A model generated the notes under the pieces. That model did not search any database. It saw only the letters and a program-made list of their open reading frames with translations, and was not told the DNA's origin. A program made the translations under genes and the position numbers. From Diphasiastrum complanatum (lineage: Eukaryota > Streptophyta > Lycopodiopsida > Lycopodiales > Lycopodiaceae): a stretch of 64,000 nt of DNA. The stretch spans positions 13,380,539 to 13,444,538 of the forward strand of contig CM055106.1 of the NCBI GenBank assembly GCA_029204225.1, written 5' to 3'. This document shows positions 1-11,114 of the stretch, piece by piece. Within the stretch, counting starts at the first letter, position 1. Each line of letters starts with the position of its first letter.

Positions 1-719
1 ATCACCGTGCTAAAATCTCACCATGTACGGAGTCCATTTTTACTAATATATGATCAGTCAGTGTATTTTTCAGAGAAATCGTGTTGTCATGGGAGCCCTA
101 GTCATGAATGCCGAAAAAGTCAACCACAGAAGAAAAAACCGAGAAAGAAAAGTTTCGGGTAAAAACGGGACCAAAAAATATGGATTCAGTGTCAAGGAGT
201 CATAGAAACCCTAACGGCAAATTGGGCAATTTACGGACAATTAACGAAATATGTGGGCCAAGTGGTTACCCAACAGGCCAAAAACCCAAACAAATGAGCA
301 GTAGGCGCACGACCCTTGAAAAATCGAAGGAAGGCCGAAAACACAGGTACCCAAAGAAAAACGAAGGCCGCCTACTAAAAATAGGGGGTTGAAAAAAGGC
401 CTCACCCAAAATTTGGATATTAAATGCCAAAACACCTTGGAGGCTAAAATATTTGAGAGGTACACCCACTAGCCATTGACATTTTGGGCTTCTAGGATGT
501 ACAAAAGGGGACACTTAAATGGCCTCCCTAGCCTTTGACAAAAATGGCATCTTGGCTAGTTTTGGAAGAGGGCCTTGAATGCACCACTCCCCCACTCTCT
601 TATGGAGGCCACTAGGTGTACTATCAAATGGGTTGAGGACAAATGGCAAAGAGGGCTTGAAGGGAGTGAAAATTGGCAAAGCCTCATTTTGAAAAGGGAC
701 ACTTGGGATTTACTCTAAA
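1..719. other. Intergenic sequence without a supportable gene
   Basis: Short open frames occur on both strands, but none has a recognisable domain, a splice pattern or a conserved partner elsewhere in the window. I see no gene here. Confidence 0.5.
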
Positions 720-1345
720 AGGAGGCCACTCTTTGTGTTAAGATATAGTTGGATGATAGTTAGCTAATAATGTGATAGTGAGTTGATGGTGATAGTTGGA
801 CTTGATGAGTGTGATGTGATTGTAGAATGCCATGTTCATTGAGAGTGTCATTATATTGAGAGTTAGTTAGAAGTCATTCGAGTTGGAAGTCATGTTGGTT
901 GAGAGTCTTTTGGAGTGTGAGTTTGTTTGTTTGAGGGAGCTTCTGATTTAGTTCCATTTTGTGTTTAATGTTGCTCAAGGTTAGTATTACTTTGATGTTT
1001 GTTGCTTTGTGTAGTGCTTGAAGTTGGATGTTTGCAATGTGCATTAGTGATGTTGGAAGTGATGCTGATTTTGAGAGGGATGGAGTAGTTGGAAGAGTGC
1101 ATTGTTGAGTTCCATTGGTGGTGAGTAGGGTGTTTCTTACCATGCTTGTTTAGGGGTTGTGATGGATTGAAAGGATTTTGATAGTAATGTTGCTTTTGAG
1201 GTACTGTTTGAAGTTGGAGTGATTGGTTGTATGATTTGTTTGTGCGATGGTAAGGAGGAAGTCCTTTAATTAGTGGTTTGATTAAGGTATTATAGGGTTT
1301 TTGAGTGATTGAACGTTTGCATTTGGGAGTGGGTTAAATGCTTGA
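720..1345. other. C-depleted, G/T-rich tract
   Basis: The plus strand is very poor in C and made largely of GTT, GAT, TTG and GAG words for about 600 bases. The 89-codon open frame on the minus strand (874-1143) is a by-product of this bias: its translation is dominated by T, L, N, Q and K and matches no family I know. The sequence turns C/T-rich from about 1740. Confidence 0.5.
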
Positions 1346-1900
1346 TTGGATGTAGTTGCTTGAGTTTACAAATTGATACATGAAAGAGGCATGGTCGCAC
1401 TTATGAGTCAATGTTTTGGTGGGGGACGAATGGAGGTCAGTGTTTTGGAGTTGTTAGCTACTTACTTGCAAATTGATAGAGGTTGTGCCAAAATTTGCGA
1501 AGTAGGAGGTTGAGAGTGGAATCATCGTTTGAATGTCTTGTTGGGGAGTGATTCTAATCATGTTGGAAGGAGCGAAGGATGTCTTGCAATACCATTTGCG
1601 CAAGTAAAAATCAGAGGTGGAACACCATCAACGGTTTGCCAACGACTTGCAGCCACACTCGAATTCCGCAATCACTTACTCTATGCCCTGCATGCTGTAC
1701 AGTTGGAGGTTATTTGGTTTTTGTATCCTAGCTTGAGCTGTGTGAGGCCTACATGCAACTCATTGGTCTGGTCTTGCCTCCATCAAGTGTCTCTGGAGTG
1801 TCTACAACCTTGCTGCGTGGTCTGTGCCCTGACTCTGCCTGTGGCAGTTCTTCTCCGTGGTTCCTCCTCATTGATCCTGCAGTTTCACGCTGCCTCCGCC

Positions 1901-2025
1901 CTCTGGGTGCTCGTTGAATGCCTCCTACACGCCCTTCCTGCCTCATCACTGCCCTATTTGCCCTGCAATCTGTCTCACCTACTTCTGCTCTCTGGGTGCT
2001 CGTTGAATGCCTCCTACACGCCCTC
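1901..2025. repeat. Imperfect direct repeat, 36-base core, 89-base offset
   Basis: A core beginning CTCTGGGTGCTCGTTGAATG occurs at about 1901-1935 and again at 1990-2025. The intervening sequence is also partly duplicated (CTGCCT, CTCATC and GCCCT words). It lies in a C/T-rich stretch (1740-2130) with long open frames on the plus strand. Those frames lack any recognisable domain, so I do not call a gene. Confidence 0.7.
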
Positions 2026-2325
2026 GCTACCTCATCGCTGCCCTGCTTGACCTCTGTTCTGCCCTGCTAGCCCTGCGATCTGCCCACTGCCTCACTTGTG
2101 TGTGTGCTCACTGGACGCCTCAGACAATCTGTCTGCGACCCTGCATCTGTAACATTAAAAAAAAACACAATCAAACTTGCGTCTGTTGCAGTTCCTCACT
2201 GTCTGGCCAATCAATTGTCTGCTTGTACGGCCTCTCTAGCTCCTCGCTACCTGTCCATGGCTGCCACTTGTCTGTCCAGTCCTGGCCATCGTTGACACAG
2301 AGGATCTATGTATGACAAATCAGAT

Positions 2326-4780
2326 TGGCTCAATAGTAAACCGATATATCTGTCATTGCCAGTGTTCCATCCCTGCCAGCTGAGTTTTACCATTCACTAT
2401 GGAGATCAAAAGAGATCTTGTTGCCATGGAGTATGGTCCTAAGTGGCCTACATTTGTCTAGAATCTGCTTGGCCATCGCTATGTCTGCAACCCATCTATT
2501 TGCATCCTGAATTTTCCATAGCGACCTATGACAATGTTCTGCAGTTGCCTTCCCGTTGGTCTCACCATGTATCCAACCACCACTGGCAAAACCAGTAGAA
2601 AACAGCAAAGGGATTGGGTTTGAAGGAGTGAAGAAGCATTCATGACTAAGGGGTTCTTGCGGCAAACCGGCTACCTAGCTATACACTGAGGTATGGTTTT
2701 ACTTCACCTCGGTCGTTTTTTTATAGACTTTATTTCTGTACTTACTTGCTTTCCGTAGGAATACACATGCTTAAAGTCCTTACTTGCATTCGGCTATTGA
2801 GTGAATGGTCTGTGTAGGATGCTGAAAAATCATTTTGTATTGCGGTTAGAATTGTTACAAGAATCATAGTTGTAGCATACTAGTACTATGTGATGTGTTT
2901 GATACTTTAGAACTTCATCATGTCAATGATTCCGCATCTACCATGTTCCTACCATGACATAATCATTTGGGAGTCTCTTCCTAAAAGAGTGAAAATTGAA
3001 GTGTCATGTCTGTGTGTAAAGTGTCGGTTTTCCGTAGCCTTCATCATTCCAAATTAAGTCACAGTTTCGTTTTCGCATGTATCTGTATTATGAGCACCGG
3101 ACTATTCTTTTGGGTTAGAATTTCGAAGGTGAGCTTATATTCTATCAAAGTAGGGAAACGGTTTTCTGATATGTGATAACTGAATTGTTGTATGTCGTGA
3201 CTAGAATACCAGGAGCCTTAGCATTTTTTACCTTTGTCGTTCTCCGTCAGTATTCAAAAAACTTACTACATACTCTAGTAGAGGAGGCAAGTGATTTCTG
3301 ATAGTATGCATCAGTATTATGAAACCAGCATTTTTCACTGTTAGAGCAGTTGTGTATTGCAGTTCGGTAGCATGAGAAAATGTTTTTCTTCATAGTAAAT
3401 GCATTTGGTTGTTGGTCGATCTATAAACTAGTTGACATACAACATTATTGATAATTTGTGGAAATCGTCAAGTTGGAATCGTTTGTTCGTCATTTATGAA
3501 GCGTATCAACAGGATCCGACCTCTGTGAAACACCAGAGCGGGTCGTCCACCAACCGTGGTTGAAAAACACCACCTTGGTTAAAGCATCACACCTGTCGTC
3601 GGTACTGTCTAACGAAATACCTAGACCCGACGGCCGGTGAAAATACCGCCGCTTAGCAAACAAAGCGGTGCATATAACTTGCACCCCACGAGCACATCAT
3701 AGACAGTAAATCGGTTTCCAGTCCATGTAAGATTTTTACTAATGTAAGTCGAATTCAATGGGGAAAGAGATATTAGCAAGATCCTAACGTGAATTAGTGA
3801 TCAGAAGTTTTCATGAAACCGAAAAAGCTAGTGAATCATTGCACCAAAAGTGCTAGCACCCCCTCCTTGCAACCGTATCTCTGAGAGCCTGGAAAACTCT
3901 CATCGGTTGGGGAGCACGGGGCAATAGAGAGGGCCATCAGGGTTGGAAGTCGCAAATCCTCTGTTGCTCACGTAGGGCCGAACCACCATTAGAGGTGGGA
4001 CCCTTTGACCCTTTTAGGACGTTTTGGCTGGACCAACCCCCCATAAAAAAATGGCTCTAACAACAATTTTTCCAATAAAATTGGACTGTTTTTTTTTTTT
4101 ATTGACTGGTTTGGCATTACTCCATTAATATTGACAAAACTATCCAAACTCAGAACATGAAATTATATGAATGAAAATCTTACTAATAGGATTTCAAAAA
4201 CTCTTAAATTGTATTTAACCAAATTTTTTTTAGCTCGGATAAAGAGTTTTGTCACCATTCATTCTGTCTGGCCATTTCATACTATTTGCAAATTTTCAAT
4301 TCAATTATGACGAGTATCTTGCACAAATGTTCACTTGACCCATTTCTAATTATCAGTATCGATTAGAAATTTATCAGACAAGTAAATGATTCAAATTTTA
4401 CTTAAATATGAAATTCAACAAATTCCATTTTAACTTTCAATCTAAGAGTACCATACTCCAAAAGTTAAATTAATATTACAGTAACAACTACTGGCAGATT
4501 TATTGCGGTTTTTTTGTCAATTTTAAATTATCTAGTACTGGAAAATAATCTAGTCTTAGTGAAAACAACGTGACTAACTTTGACTGGTATACTCAGTTTA
4601 GTCAATTCACTAATCTAAACTGATTCCATAGATAACGGAAAAATGACCGAAATTTTGATTTTTCAGAAAAACTCAATTTTTGGTTCATTTTACATAATTC
4701 AAAAGATTCTGACGAAAATATTGTTAATACAAAAGGCAATCGAAATTGAAAAATTGAAATATTGTTCGATTCCTAATGTT
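2326..4780. other. Spacer without a recognised gene
   Basis: A minus-strand open frame at 2387-2665 (92 codons) matches no family I recognise. A GC-richer island lies at 3480-3690 and another at 3840-4030; from 4050 the sequence is AT-rich. No RNA gene or mobile-element end was identified. Confidence 0.4.
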
Positions 4781-4789
4781 ACTAAAACC

Positions 4790-4864
4790 AATGTCCAACT
4801 GGCATGCAAAGCACACTACATCGTTAAAAAAAATGTCCAACTAGCATGCAAAGCACACTACATC
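4790..4864. repeat. Two-copy tandem repeat, 33-base unit
   Basis: The unit starting AATGTCCAACTGGCATGCAA occurs at 4790-4822 and, with one difference, at 4832-4864. Nine bases that include an A-run separate the copies. Confidence 0.85.
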
Positions 4865-5094
4865 AGTTAGAAAATATCATTACTGAAGTTTTTATGAAAT
4901 TTGTTAGCCAATATCACTAATTTGTGACCCAACTGTCAGAGCACATGCGTATGACCACTCAAATCGACTGTAAATCCCTCATGCATGTCAGAGTCATACT
5001 GAGAATCAACATGCAATCAATCCATGCAAGCACAGTACCTAGGAAAGCATACTAGAAGGCCATTTAAGTCATAACAAGAATACATATCTAAAGA

Positions 5095-5483
5095 TTTTCT
5101 AGACATAGTTCATACTGATATATGTGGCTTGATGCAGACACTATTACTGCTTGGTGCAAAATTCTTTATTACATTAATTGATGATTATTCTAAAAGAACT
5201 GTTGTATATTTTATTAAGCACAAATCTAAAGCTTTCCAATTTTTCAAAAAGTACAAACATCATGTAGAGTTGCAGACAAGTAAAAGAATTAAAGCTTTCA
5301 AGAGCGACAATGGTAGTGAATACATCTCAAATGTATTCAAGGATTACTATTCATGGCGACTAGTATCAAACAACAATTTGTTGCTTCCTATTCTCCATAG
5401 TCGAATGGACTTGCCGAAAGAAAGAACAAGACCTTAGTCAAGTCTACCAAATGCATGATCGCTCATCCTTTGCTCAAACCAGA
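5095..5483 (+). pseudogene. Copia integrase core fragment
   Basis: This is a fragment of a Ty1/copia integrase, the enzyme that joins retrotransposon cDNA to the chromosome. The translation shows the first catalytic region (DIVHTDICG, then FITLIDDYSK), the second Asp region (FKSDNGSEYIS) and, in another frame, the Glu region (SNGLAERKNKTL). All three elements of the D-D-E triad are therefore recognisable, but a frameshift near 5350 and a stop at the site of a conserved Q/W codon break the frame. There is no gag or protease upstream. It runs directly into a gag fragment at about 5484, which is the wrong order for Copia (gag-PR-INT-RT-RH) and shows a rearranged junction. Confidence 0.85.
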
Positions 5484-5797
5484 AGGTGATGCAGCTATCA
5501 TCACCAAATGGAGACTGAGAGATGGCAAGGCCTTTGCCATGATCACTCTCAATATCAAGGATACACAAATCAACCATATATGTGCTGCTCAGACTGCCAA
5601 GGATGTTTGGAACATCCTAGCAACCCTCTACGATATCAGGGACGTGACTTTTAAGCTTCACTTGAGGAAGAAATTCCTCACCCTGAGAATGTCTGACAGT
5701 GTTTCGAGTCATCTCAACACTTTCAAAAATCTTATGGAGCAAATGACTGCAACTGGCTCAATCATAGAAGATTTTGATGCTATTATGACCGCTATCT
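5484..5797 (+). pseudogene. Copia gag fragment (UBN2-type)
   Basis: This is a fragment of the Copia Gag capsid domain. Visible family features are DGKAFAMITLNIKDTQINH, then TAKDVWNILATLY, then LRKKFLTLRM. They align by eye with the gag of the Copia element at 41971 (DGKALAIVSLNLKDTQIAH, then SKEVWDTLTSIYE, then LRKKILTLRM). The piece is open in one frame with the tail of the preceding integrase fragment, so integrase and gag sequences are fused without a stop. At the 3' end the reading runs into the truncated 3' LTR of the minus-strand element next door (shared sequence starts near 5790). It is a rearrangement product, not a gene. Confidence 0.85.
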
Positions 5798-6486
5798 CAT
5801 TCCTACAATTCTCCAGAAAGTAGACAGACAATACTGATCTACATTATAGATTAATACAAAATTTAACAAAACTAAACCAATGTACAAAATTGATAAAACA
5901 GGTGAATGAGATACACAAGCGATAGCAGACAGTAATTCATTCAAGATCAGACAAAATTAAGAATGATATGTGCATAATAGCTACAGTATCATCTATTGAT
6001 CCTCTTGATTTTGAGCACCGTATGATAGTCCCACACAGCACATTGGCATGAGAGAAAATAGTGTTCTCTCACGAGTAACGTCTCGCTTACTAGTGGACTT
6101 CTTGGATCTCTGTAGATCTTGCTTACAAAATTGTCTCGCTCACAGGTGGACTCCTATTCTGTATATTTTCTGCTACTATATGTATTTTATACATCTAGTA
6201 ATTGCATACATTCATAGCAGCATCTCTGATTAGATAGATTAAACAATCTATAACTAATCATGGATTACAAGAATGGTGGGTTAGGCACTCGTGTCGCTTC
6301 AAGTCGTTTGACTTTCACATTTTCTGGCTTTCTCCTGTTGTGTCACGAACATTTTCCTTTCGCAAATATTTCGCATTCGTGTCTTTTTGTTAGGATGTTC
6401 GCGAACATTTTCGCTTCATGTCTTTTCATCAAACTGAGAGTTGAAAGCTATCAAAGCTTTGGTAATAGAAACGTTTTGTTTCTTCA
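5790..6486 (-). repeat. Copia-A 3' LTR, truncated
   Basis: Its sequence matches 10297-11114 along its length, including the stretches around TAGACAGACA, CACAAGCGATAGCAGACAGT and GAATGGTGGGTTAGGCAC. It lacks the first 160 or so bases of the other LTR at the left edge, plus an internal stretch of about 100 bases (counterpart 10800-10910). The inner boundary is set by the adjoining polypurine tract; read on the minus strand the LTR starts TGAAGAAACA. Confidence 0.8.
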
Positions 6487-6497
6487 GCTCTCTCTCA
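6487..6497 (-). promoter_or_regulatory. Copia-A polypurine tract
   Basis: The minus strand reads TTTGAGAGAGAGC immediately before the LTR start TGAAGAAACA. A purine-rich run at this position is the expected plus-strand DNA primer of an LTR retrotransposon. Confidence 0.65.
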
Positions 6498-7930
6498 AAG
6501 CGTGGTAGCTTGATGACTCCAAGACTGCTCCTCTGTTGCTCGAACAAACCTTTGTCTAAGGCCTTTGTGAAAATGTCAGCCACCATCTCCTTTGTTCCAA
6601 TGAAAATAGTCTGCAGCATCTTCTTCCCGACAGATCCCTTATCAAGTGATACTTCATTGCAATGTGTTTCGTCCTTGAGTGAAACACATGATCTTTTGTT
6701 AGATGTATTGTCCATCTGCAAAACCAAATGTTCATTTCTTGTTTCGCCCAGTTCGTCACGAAACTGTTTGAGCCAAATGATTTCATTGGTCATCTTTGTT
6801 GTTGCAACGTACTCTGCTTTGCAGGATGACTGAGCCACAACGGTCTAACCCAAAGAATTGTTGCTCCTGATGCGATGGTGCATCCTAGTGAGACACTTTT
6901 GCAGTCGTCCTTAAGAGATGCCTAGCTAGCATCACTGTAGGAAAGCATCTGGAACCCTGCATCATGAGAATAATAGAAACCAAAATCTTTCGTTAATTGA
7001 AGGTATTGCAAAATTCATTTCGCAATCTTCCAATGAGTTGAGCCTGGATTCGTACAGAATTGGCTCATCTTGAACACGGCACAATGTCAGGACGTGCGTT
7101 ATCTACAAGCTATATCAGTGATCCGATCAACTTCCTGTATGGGTGTAAGCTCCATCATTTCTCTTTCTTCTTCAATCTTCGAATAGTCTTCATTCGTCAA
7201 GACTATTCCTGCAAGCATTGGAGTATTTGCTCCTTTTCAACTTAGCATCCCGAAATCTTCTAGGATTTTTTGGGTATATATGGACTGATGAAGATACAAT
7301 TTACCTCCCTCATAGTCCCTGTCAATCTGTAAGCCAAGATAACATCTGGCTTCTCCCAGGTCTGCAATCTCAAAATGTTTCGAGATGTCATACTTCACCT
7401 CAGCAATAAGCTCCTCACTCTTGCAGAATATCAAAGTGTCGTCCACCTATACAGCTACAATGATGATCTTTCCATTTGTGATTCTTACATAAACATTCGA
7501 ATCAGCTATTAGTGGCTTGAATCCCAAGGATTTCAGGGCTTGATCTTTTTTCTTATACCACTGTCGCGCTGATTGCTTCAGACCGTAGGTACTCCTGTGC
7601 ATTCTGCATGCATAAGTAGGAAGTGAATTCGAGATGTATCCTGGAGGTTGATCCATGTAGACTTCTTTGTCTAGCTCGCCATGCAAGAATGTTGTCTTCT
7701 CGTCCACGATGTGAATCCTAAGATCATAAGCAACTGTATATGCAAATAGTAAATGTAGGGACAAATGTTTCACGACAGGAGAAAAGGTCTGAGCATAGTC
7801 AATATCATATCTTTGAGAAAAACCCTTCGCTACAAGTCTAGCTTTATACTTAGAAATATCTCCATTCGGTCCATACTTCAACTTGTATACCCACTTGCAT
7901 TTAACAATCTTTCGCTTATCTGGTAATGGC
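6487..7930 (-). pseudogene. Copia-A reverse transcriptase and RNase H, broken
   Basis: The polymerase half of the Copia polyprotein. RT motifs in order: ISKYKARLVAKGFSQ, then YAQTFSPVVKH, then FLHGELDKEVYMDQPPGY, then STYGLKQSARQWY, then the YVDD active-site region, then YLGLQI. At the active site the tyrosine codon is replaced by TAG at 7447-7449, so the text reads VAV-stop-VDD. RNase H follows with MAQSSCKAEYVA, ending with the Copia-typical KEMVADIFTKAL. Several further stops lie between 6838 and 7236. The C-terminal frame runs a few codons into the 3' LTR, as in many Copia elements. Confidence 0.9.
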
Positions 7931-8559
7931 TACAACGTCCATACCTGATTCCTCCTCATGGATTTCATCTCCTCATTCATGTCTTGGATCCATTTGTCCT
8001 TCTTTGGACATTCAATCGATTCCTTGAATGTTTGTGGTTCTCCACTGAATTCACAAAACTCTTCTGATGTAGAAGCTAAGCTGTCTGGCACAAATCTTGT
8101 TGGCGCTCTTCGTTCTCTTGTCGATCTTCTAGGAGATTCTTCTGAAACTAAAATGCTCTTGTCTTTATCTGCTCTTCTAGGTCCGGAACCATTTCGGTTT
8201 ACAGGTATTGTAGCAGCAGGTTGGCTTGTGAATCTTTCTTCGTCTGATTCGTCACTCGAATGAGGTGCAACTCGAACATCTTTGTCTGAGTATTCATCTT
8301 CTACTCCCTTTGTCACAGTTGGTAGATCATAGTACTGTCTTCCAAGGACTTCATAACTGATAGGATCATCGTTGGCCATCGTTCTGCTCTCATCAAATTT
8401 GACGTCTATGACTGTCTTCACTGTGTTTGTCTCTGGCATATAGACTTTGTAGTATGATGATTGATTGTCATATCCTACAAGATATCCTTGTTCTGCTTTC
8501 TCATCAAGCTTCTTTCGAAGCTTGTTAGGAACATGTGCATATGCTGCACAGCCGAAGAT
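7930..8559 (-). pseudogene. Copia-A integrase C-terminal/connector region
   Basis: The polar, acidic connector between integrase and RT. The 169-codon frame at 7930-8439 contains a low-complexity stretch (EDEYSDKDVRV) and RRSTRERRAPTRF. It ends with the DKWIQDMNEEMKSMRRNQVW block that precedes RT in Copia polyproteins. Bases 8440-8559 translate to the GYDNQS and FGCAAYAHVP type blocks that normally follow the integrase core, in shifted frames. Confidence 0.8.
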
Positions 8560-9084
8560 TCAAATATGAGTTAGATTGGGTTTTCTAGCCCAACATAATT
8601 TGTGTGGTGTTGTGTGAGGAACATCAGATCTTCCTGTCATGTTCTGAATGTAAGCAGTTGTAGCTACTGCTTCAACCCACAACACTCTTGGAGCCTTCGA
8701 ATAGGCCATCATGCACCTGACAGCTTCCATTAGAGTCTTGTTCTTTCTTTCTGCAACACCGTTGTGTTGCGGTGTGTAAGCTATTATTGCCACTGATAGC
8801 AAGTCCTGTTGTAGTGTAGGCACGAATAGAACATCTTCGAGTCGTCTATCTCTGTCATTGGTGTTGAGCCATAGTGAACCAATACCATTCACTTGATGCT
8901 TTGATCCATCTCCAAGAACGATAAATCTTGATGGATCTGCACTTCGGAAATCAGACATGATCTGTCTTGATGTAACGAAGTGTGAGGTAGCTCCTGAATC
9001 AAGAATTACCTCCTGTGTGTCAGGTGTTGATACTGCACATATGTAGGCGGTCGAATTTCCATGATTCGATCTTTCTTCGCCCAT
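8560..9084 (-). pseudogene. Copia-A protease fused to integrase tail (internal deletion)
   Basis: The N-terminal part carries the retropepsin motif ILDSGATSHF with the catalytic Asp present, and continues through LEDVLFVPTLQQDLLSV. At about 8785 it jumps in frame to IIAYTPQHNGVAERKNKTL, the region carrying the last catalytic residue (Glu) of the integrase. The GAG-pre-integrase zinc finger and both catalytic Asp regions are absent, roughly 200 residues. The reading frame survives the deletion, giving a 174-codon chimeric frame. Confidence 0.85.
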
Positions 9085-9129
9085 CTTTGAGCTCTCTGGC
9101 TCCTCGACGTAGGACGAACTATTATTGTT

Positions 9130-10029
9130 CTCCTATCTGCTTGAGCTGATTTGTTTCTTGGGTTCTGGTGGCAGTCCATGGCTGCATGACCCTTCTTATG
9201 ATAGTGGATACACTCAATTTTTGGATTAAACCAACATGAATCGACAGTATATCCATCTTGTTTACATCTAACGCCTATCTTCTTGTCTCCACTCTATTGT
9301 TTCGACCTTCCTTTGTTCTTCCATTTGCCTTTGTTGGCTCCTTCTGCTTGTTGATCTCGATCCTGCTTTCGATCTGACTCCCTCTTAGGCTTTAATTGCC
9401 TCTTTGCTTTCTCCTTGTTGTTGTTGTAGAGGGCTTGGTTAGATGCATCCTTGTGATCAAGATGCTCTTGAGCTTCGACTTCTTCTCGAATCTCGACAAC
9501 AGCCTTTTCGAGTGTCATAGTAGGATCTTTTGCTAGCAGCGTTCTGGTTGTCTGGAAGGATCTTGGTAAGGCTCTCAACAGATAGGTAAGCTACTTCTCT
9601 GCTGATACAACATTTTCTGCTCCAGAATTGTGTAGTGATAGAAATAGATCCTTCATCTTTTTGATAAAAGAAGTGAGATCTTTGCCATCCCACTGTAGAT
9701 TTGTCAATTGATCTTTAAGTAGCATGATCTGACTGCATGATTTCATCTGAAATCTTATGAGTTTTTCTTTAGAGATTGTAGCCAAGTCAAGAGTCAGGCT
9801 ATCCTCGATGGATGATGATAACACGGCTACTGCCTTGTCATTCTTCTCCCTCCATTCATGTAGCTCCTTGTCTGTAGTTGTAGGCATCTCCTCGGTGCCA
9901 TCTACCCAGGAAAATAATCCTTCTCCCTTCAGTATCAATAAGGTCTTAATTTTCCATGCTAGGATCCTGATGAGTCGAGGATTGTATAGATCTTCAATTG
10001 TATACCGCTTATTGAAGCCATTGTTGTGA
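9130..10029 (-). pseudogene. Copia-A gag with degenerate zinc knuckle
   Basis: Gag occupies 9294-9938 in one frame, with a stop at about 9591, and extends upstream to about 10029. The C-terminal part is Lys/Arg/Gln-rich (GANKGKWKNKGRSK), as expected for an RNA-binding tail. A further segment (about 9130-9235) reads CIHYHKKGHAAMDC. This fits a CCHC knuckle in which the second Cys is His, so zinc binding may have been altered. I assign gag by position and by its helical composition. Confidence 0.8.
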
Positions 10030-10118
10030 ATGGTGTTTTCACTTGTTGATGGTTCTTTGTCTGAATGCTTAGCCTCCTGGATCTGATAGCTTTGCGGCTA
10101 TGTCAGACTATGACAGGT

Positions 10119-10131
10119 GGATCTAATACCA
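10119..10131 (-). promoter_or_regulatory. Copia-A primer-binding site
   Basis: The minus strand reads TGGTATTAGATCC four bases inside the 5' LTR. It is a two-mismatch version of TGGTATCAGAGCC, which pairs with the 3' end of plant initiator tRNA-Met and is standard in plant Copia elements. Confidence 0.8.
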
Positions 10132-10135
10132 CTAA

Positions 10136-11114
10136 TGCAAAAAAAAAATGAGAACGCAAATTGCAAATAACAATCAGGCTCTGAAACGAAACAAAACTTG
10201 AACGAGCTCTGATATTGTCATTGCTGAAGTGAAATCAAACTGATCGTGAATGAAAACAATTCGAATGAATTTCAGATATGATTGTTGGTCACTGTCCGCT
10301 ATATCATTCCTACAATCCTCTAGAAAATAGACAGACATTGCTGATCTACGTTATAGATTAATACAAAATTCAACAAAACTGAACCAGTGTGCAGAATTGA
10401 TAAAATAGATGAATGAGATACACAAGCGATAGCAGACAGTAATTCATTCGAGATCAGACAAAATTGAGAGTGATATGTGCATAATAGCTACAGTATCATC
10501 TATTGATCCTCTTGATTTCGAGCGTTGTATGACAGTCCCACACAGCGCATTGGCGTGAGAGAAAATAGTGTTCTATCACGAGTAACGTCTCGCTTACTAG
10601 CAGACTTCTTGGATCTCTGTAGATCCTGCTTACAAAATTGTCTCGCTCACAGGTGGACATCTATTCTATATATTTTCTATCTGCTACTGTATGTATTTTA
10701 TACTTCTTGTAATTGCATACATTCAGAGTAGCATCTACGATTAGATAGATTAAACAATCTATAACTAATCATAAATTACAAGAATGGTGGGTTAGGCACG
10801 TCCTAACGCTCTTTTGTTGATGTCATCATATCAGATTAGGGCTTTTGTACTTCATAGTACTTGTATGATCTTCTTGATCCTTTGCGTGAAGGTTGAAAAA
10901 ATGTCGCAAAGATTTTCGTGTCGCTTTGAGTCGTCTGACTTTTGTGTCGTCTGACTTTCTCCTGTTGTATCATGAACATTTTCCTTTCGCGAATATTTCG
11001 CGTTCATGTCTTTTCTTCAGGATGTTCGCGAATATTTTTGCTTCGTGTCTTTTCATCAAACTGAGAGCTGAAAGCTAGCAAAGGCACTGGTAATAGAAAC
11101 TATCTGTTTCTTCA
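10136..11114 (-). repeat. Copia-A 5' LTR
   Basis: A 979-base LTR bounded on the inner side by the PBS. Read on the minus strand it starts TGAAGAAACA and ends TTTTTTTGCA, giving canonical TG...CA ends. It matches the truncated copy at 5790-6486. Confidence 0.8.

Larger units (their letters stand above)
5790..11114 (-). mobile_element. Copia-A: Ty1/copia LTR retrotransposon, defective
   Basis: The element is read on the minus strand: 5' LTR at 10136-11114, primer-binding site at 10119-10131, gag, protease/integrase remnant, connector, RT, RNase H, polypurine tract at 6487-6497 and a truncated 3' LTR ending at 6486. The order is the Copia order. It is disabled by loss of most of the integrase core, by many stops and frameshifts (one exactly at the RT active site), and by truncation of the outer end of the 3' LTR. 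The outer flank of the 3' LTR is a Copia gag fragment from another family, so no target-site duplication can be checked. Confidence 0.9.

Noticed and set aside
108-392. 94-codon Lys-rich frame
   Set aside because: Low-complexity basic text without a family match or a promoter context.
1529-2050. 173-codon plus-strand frame
   Set aside because: Cys/Leu/Ser-rich output of a C/T-rich repetitive stretch; no domain or splice support.
2387-2665. 92-codon minus-strand frame
   Set aside because: Looks more protein-like than its neighbours but matches no family I can name and has no splice or repeat partner; not called as a gene.
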